Source: Desulfatitalea alkaliphila
Lineage (GTDB): Bacteria > Desulfobacterota > Desulfobacteria > Desulfobacterales > Desulfosarcinaceae
Direction of reading: 5' to 3'
DNA: 64,000 nucleotides
Assembly: GCF_022968795.1 (NCBI RefSeq)
Contig: NZ_JALJRB010000003.1
Location: 264,427-328,426 of the forward strand
A program made the position numbers and the translations under genes. Shown piece by piece: positions 60,978 to 64,000 of this stretch. The notes beneath the pieces were generated by a model. The model saw only the letters and a list, made by a program, of their open reading frames with translations, was not told the DNA's origin and searched no databases. The number at the start of each line of letters is the position of its first letter. Within the stretch, counting starts at the first letter, position 1.

Positions 60978-61583
60978 TCAGCGCGGCTGCCGCCCGCTTT
61001 CCCGGCGCTCGAGCAACTCCGTGCTCTCGAGCAGAATGCCGTTGGACAGGCAGATCACATTTTCGCTGACGCTGTTGCGAAAGCGGGTGATGGTGGATCG
61101 ATCAATCACCCAGACAATATCGCCATCCTTCTTGGCGATCTTGTAGCACCCTTCCCAATTACGATTTTCCAACAGCCCCGCGGCGCGCTTCTCCTGCGCT
61201 TCGGATATGCCGCTGACCTGTTCCTCCACCGTGCTCGACTCGCGAAAGAAGCTGATGATGTTCCCTCGCACGATGTTGATGAAACCGACTTGCAAAAGCT
61301 CGGCCGGGGTGTATCCGGCCAGCGCCTCGATTTTCGGGCTCATGTAGGCGTGGACGATGGCGTTGCTGCCCTCTTCCCATACGGCCAGGTAAGGCACCAT
61401 GGGCATGTCGTTGACCATCTCGTCGAAAATGAGCACCGCGATCCGCTCGCGGATCTCCTGCTCGACCTCCGCATCCAGCGGCATCTTCAATGCCGTCATG
61501 CTGTCGCTGACGGCTTGCTGCAACAACGCCGCCAGATCCTGCCGAATGGTCTGCGCCTTCTCGAAAATCGCGTCCTCGTGCAT
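60978..61583 (-). CDS. PAS-domain protein
   Basis: 201 residues. The N-terminal ~80 are helical; residues ~60-185 form a PAS-like fold (LAVWEEGSNAIVHAYMSPKIEALAG in two pieces, YTPAELLQVGFINIVRG, GCYKIAKKDGDIVWVIDRST). No kinase or output domain, so it is a single-domain sensor or adaptor. AAAGGGGGCACC precedes the ATG. Confidence 0.85.
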   Translation of the reverse strand: MHEDAIFEKAQTIRQDLAALLQQAVSDSMTALKMPLDAEVEQEIRERIAVLIFDEMVNDMPMVPYLAVWEEGSNAIVHAYMSPKIEALAGYTPAELLQVGFINIVRGNIISFFRESSTVEEQVSGISEAQEKRAAGLLENRNWEGCYKIAKKDGDIVWVIDRSTITRFRNSVSENVICLSNGILLESTELLERRESGRQPR

Positions 61584-61803
61584 AGGTGCCCCCTTTGCGG
61601 TTTTTCGTCACTTCTAATCGCTTTCCCAAGAATTGTCAATTGATATCAGGATGTTTCAACTACCCCAGGGTGCCTTAAATCCGTAACGCAGCCTTGACCG
61701 AAACCGATCCTCGCCCTTTTCCACCCTACCTTTTGCGGTCGGACGCAGCCCGATCCACTGAACCTTCCCGAAGCGCCATCCCCATACCGGCACACCTCCG
61801 TCC
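61584..61803. other. Intergenic region, no gene seen
   Basis: Holds the divergent PAS-gene promoter and a TGTCAATTGATA sequence near 61634 similar to the palindrome at 37628. No other feature found. Confidence 0.4.
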
Positions 61804-61833
61804 TTGACAAGCCATCCCCCCATTGGTCATACT
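61804..61833 (+). promoter_or_regulatory. Probable promoter of the DUF945 gene
   Basis: Perfect TTGACA (61804-61809), 18-base spacer, CATACT (61828-61833). About 120 bases upstream of the gene start. Confidence 0.55.
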
Positions 61834-61954
61834 CCGCGCCGAAAAAGATACGGGCTTCTACTTATCGTTCATCGCATTATTCATTTCATTCAGGATTTCC
61901 GGTTGTCCGGCGTTCCTTGGCGCCTTTCCGGGCGCCTTGCCAAAAAAGGACACC

Positions 61955-63076
61955 ATGAAAAAATCGATTGTTGTGGTACTGATCCTTGCAGCGGCCTACC
62001 TTGCGGCCACCGGCCTGACCGGCCTCTCTTTCGGCCGGCACATCGAAGCGCTCACCCACCGATTGGCGACGGAAGAGAATATTCAAATCCAGCGCCTGAC
62101 CTATGACCGCGGGTTTTTCGGCGGGAAGCTGCACTATGAAATCGCCTTCCGGCCCGCCGCCGCGGAGTGGCTGGCGCCCCTGCTGCAAGACCCCGCCCCG
62201 CTTCTTGAAGCGACCGCCGCCGGCGATGCCGAAACCCCGACTGCCTGGATCCACCTTGCCGGCACGGCCGATGTCCGGCACGGACCCTTACCGGGCGGCA
62301 CCGCCATCGCAATGGGCCGCATCACCGCCGACCTGCCGCTGCCGGAGCAACTCAGCGCCCCCCTGCCGGCCCTGCCCTCCCATCAGCCGGTCCTCGAAAG
62401 CACCACGACCGTCGGTTTCAACGGCACCACCCGTACCACTTTCAAAGGCATGCCCTATGCCGGCCCCATCCACATCCCCCAAGGCGAAGCCACCGACCCG
62501 CAACTCAACCTGGAACTGCAAGACTGGAGCGGCGCCATCACCATCAATGCCCGTCGCGATCGGCTGGGCATCAACGTTCAAATCGGCCACCTCGCCCTGA
62601 CCCTGACCGAAAACGGCGCACCGGCGACCCTCGGCCTGTCGGGTCTGCACCTCGAAGCGCTCAACACCAAACGCCACGACCGCTTCTGGACCGGCGACGG
62701 CCGATGCACCATGGAGGAGCTCTTTTTCCGCGACCAAAAGGCGCAGGAAAGCATCAAGGCGCTGGCGGTCGCCACCGACCACACCTTCAATGAAACTCGT
62801 TTCGACAACACGTTGACCATCAGCACCGGCCCGATCACCACCAAGGACCTGGAATTGGGCGGATTTCAGTGCGGCCTGACCATTGCGGATGTGGATGTAG
62901 GTGCCTACGAAACCCTTCTGCGCCTGCTTCAGGTAAAACAATGGGTGGATCACGCAACCCCGGGCGACGAAGCGCTCTCTGCGGCGGCCATCGAATCCAT
63001 CCAACAGCTTTTCGCCGCGGGCCTCACCCTCACCATCGACCCCTTGCGCTTTGATGTGGTATCGCAAGCCGAATGA
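61955..63076 (+). CDS. DUF945 (YdgA-like) family exported protein
   Basis: 373 residues; AAAAAAGGA precedes the ATG. Signal/anchor at the N-terminus (MKKSIVVVLILAAAYLAATG), then GLSFGRHIEALTHRLAT, GFFGGKLHYEIAF and FNGTTRTTFKGMPYAG, patterns of DUF945. The E. coli YdgA is about 500 residues, so this is shorter; a small ORF overlaps its stop. Function of the family is unknown; probably periplasmic or inner-membrane. Confidence 0.82.
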   Translation: MKKSIVVVLILAAAYLAATGLTGLSFGRHIEALTHRLATEENIQIQRLTYDRGFFGGKLHYEIAFRPAAAEWLAPLLQDPAPLLEATAAGDAETPTAWIHLAGTADVRHGPLPGGTAIAMGRITADLPLPEQLSAPLPALPSHQPVLESTTTVGFNGTTRTTFKGMPYAGPIHIPQGEATDPQLNLELQDWSGAITINARRDRLGINVQIGHLALTLTENGAPATLGLSGLHLEALNTKRHDRFWTGDGRCTMEELFFRDQKAQESIKALAVATDHTFNETRFDNTLTISTGPITTKDLELGGFQCGLTIADVDVGAYETLLRLLQVKQWVDHATPGDEALSAAAIESIQQLFAAGLTLTIDPLRFDVVSQAE

Positions 63077-63447
63077 CCGGGGGGCTCTTTCTAAACTATC
63101 CCCCATCCCCCAACTTCGAGCTGTCGTCCCCCGAAACCCTGCTGCAAGAGAGCCAACTCATGGGCACTCTCTCGGCCACCCATCCCGCCCTACGTAAAAT
63201 CACCACGTTCCATGCGCGCCGCCTGTCCAGTCGCCAGGAAATAGAACATGGCATCCCCATGTCCGCCATCGAAATCGAACAATCCACGGAGGACACCTTC
63301 TCCCAAATGATGATCGCATTCCACTTCATCCCCTTCTTCGCGGTGACCGAAGAGACCGTCGAAAGCCATTTCGAAATTAAAGAAGGCGCCATCTACGTCG
63401 ATGGAGAAATACTGTTCCATTTGCGGGACCTGTTGACGCTCATCTGA
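63073..63447 (+). CDS. Unknown small ORF overlapping the DUF945 gene
   Basis: 124 residues starting at an ATGA overlap with the DUF945 stop. The second half (from MSAIEIEQ at ~63259) has strong GC-biased third codon positions and a plausible fold (FSQMMIAFHFIPFFAVTEE, HFEIKEGAIYVDGEILFHL); the first half is low-quality coding sequence. Either a separate small protein or a frame-shifted C-terminal extension of DUF945. No family recognised. Confidence 0.5.
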   Translation: MTGGLFLNYPPSPNFELSSPETLLQESQLMGTLSATHPALRKITTFHARRLSSRQEIEHGIPMSAIEIEQSTEDTFSQMMIAFHFIPFFAVTEETVESHFEIKEGAIYVDGEILFHLRDLLTLI

Positions 63448-63686
63448 ACGAACCAAGCTTCACCGCAGGCGCTACGGACAACCGAAAGGGAAAGGTCACA
63501 TGCATGCCGGTTCAAATGACACCCCATTTTAGAAAGGTTGAATTTGCATAGACAATACCCCAAGAGGCAACGTATCGGTTTGTTTTACTGAAGTTCGACA
63601 GTTGATTTTTCGATTTCGTGTTATTTCAAGTGGATAAAAGACGCAAAAATGCTCATGGCACTACCTTTTGAGCTTTCCGGCGCGGT
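63448..63686. other. AT-rich intergenic stretch next to an insertion sequence remnant
   Basis: Probably includes the end of the IS element. I could not define its terminal inverted repeat. Confidence 0.45.
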
Positions 63687-64000
63687 TCAGACTTCCTGTA
63701 TGGTCGGCGGCATGGCAACCCCGACGGCCTGGAAAATCTTGCCGCAGACGCCTTTGCTTTGGCTCCTGACACATAGACGCCGTCCATTTTCAACGATGGT
63801 CACCCGTTGCAAGGCTTTAAGGTCCTGCTTGATCTCGGCCCACTCGAAGTGGTGGCCGGCCTCCGTCAACCGGCGGTCCAGTTCCTTTCGAAGCACCAAC
63901 GCCAAGAAGCTGCAAAACACGTGGCCCCGGATCCCCCTGTGTCAGGATCGTTGCATCTCTTTTGTGGAAAATCGGCCGGGTGTCCAGCAGCGATTTACCG
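63687..64000 (-). pseudogene. IS1634-family transposase, broken, continues past the window edge
   Basis: The last 77 codons (FCSFLALVLRKELDRRLTEA ... GVAMPPTIQEV) match the C-terminus of IS1634-type DDE transposases. Upstream codons read ...LLDTRPIFHKRDATIL in another frame. Compared with the usual TIRGHVFCSFLALVL, a 16-base insertion with GATC at both ends (around 63922-63953) shifts the frame, so the gene is likely inactive. The rest lies outside the window. Confidence 0.75.

Noticed and set aside
63073..63076. A second selenocysteine at the DUF945 stop (TGA)
   Set aside because: A TAA follows a few codons downstream in the same frame and no Cys is expected there.
1..64000. CRISPR arrays, tRNA and rRNA genes
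   Set aside because: No regularly spaced repeats of the right size and no tRNA TpsiC-arm-like or rRNA stretches were seen on reading the sequence.

Overview
The window is GC-rich, densely coding DNA. It most resembles a sulfate-reducing Desulfobacterota genome, probably Desulfobacterales (Desulfosarcina/Desulfatitalea-like). This rests on protein character only: an AhbA/B-type siroheme decarboxylase subunit, a tungsten-type aldehyde:ferredoxin oxidoreductase, a soluble NuoEF module joined to an RnfB/GltD fusion, a periplasmic flavoprotein with a multiheme cytochrome, a selenoprotein, and several deltaproteobacterial-looking hypothetical proteins. I recognised no rRNA, tRNA or CRISPR.

Layout. 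0-6 kb: an adenylate/guanylate-cyclase-like protein (minus), an orphan receiver protein, then a Tat-exported flavoprotein reductase with its heptaheme cytochrome c partner. 6-11.7 kb: hisD, serC with a strong terminator, aldehyde:ferredoxin oxidoreductase followed after a terminator by a beta-grasp-like small protein, and a small lipoprotein. 11.8-15.7 kb: a beta-oxidation operon (3-hydroxyacyl-CoA dehydrogenase/enoyl-CoA hydratase, then thiolase) whose promoter is overlapped by a FadR-type palindrome. 16-22 kb: small conserved protein, DUF1848 protein coupled to a tRNA-dihydrouridine synthase, queF coupled to a lipoprotein, a 1.1-kb repeat-rich non-coding island, and an SppA-type lipoprotein protease. 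22-31 kb: polA, a cysteine-rich small protein, a eukaryotic-type Ser/Thr kinase coupled to a large protein with a degenerate GGDEF domain, a B12-binding radical SAM protein and the siroheme decarboxylase subunit.

31-37.4 kb (minus) is a salvage operon for the nucleoside by-products of S-adenosylmethionine: purine nucleoside phosphorylase, two tandem MtaD-type deaminases, adenine deaminase and MtnA. Divergent from it, 37.8-42.7 kb encodes a NuoE, DRTGG-domain, NuoF and RnfB-GltD fusion set. It looks like a membrane-anchored flavin-based electron-transfer or bifurcating complex without hydrogenase or the rest of Rnf. 42.7-47.2 kb: RseC-like protein, zinc-ribbon PilZ protein, glycosyltransferase, LUD protein, parvulin isomerase, cold-shock protein. 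47.4-54 kb: a one-directional signalling block (histidine kinase, HDOD, receiver/DUF4388/PilZ, hybrid kinase). 54.4-64 kb: YjbQ protein, an FAD/NAD(P) disulfide-reductase-family selenoprotein, HrpA helicase, hotdog-fold and PAS proteins, a DUF945 protein with an overlapping unknown ORF, and a broken IS1634-type transposase at the edge.

Most notable: (1) the coenzyme-A-disulfide-reductase/NADH-oxidase-family gene at 54900-56240 has an in-frame TGA exactly where the redox cysteine belongs, followed by a hairpin that fits the bacterial SECIS rules; (2) the NuoE/DRTGG/NuoF/RnfB-GltD complex; (3) a flavocytochrome-c-type reductase whose active site differs from fumarate reductase; (4) the FadR-like operator; (5) several dispersed intergenic repeat families, including two long inverted-repeat elements.
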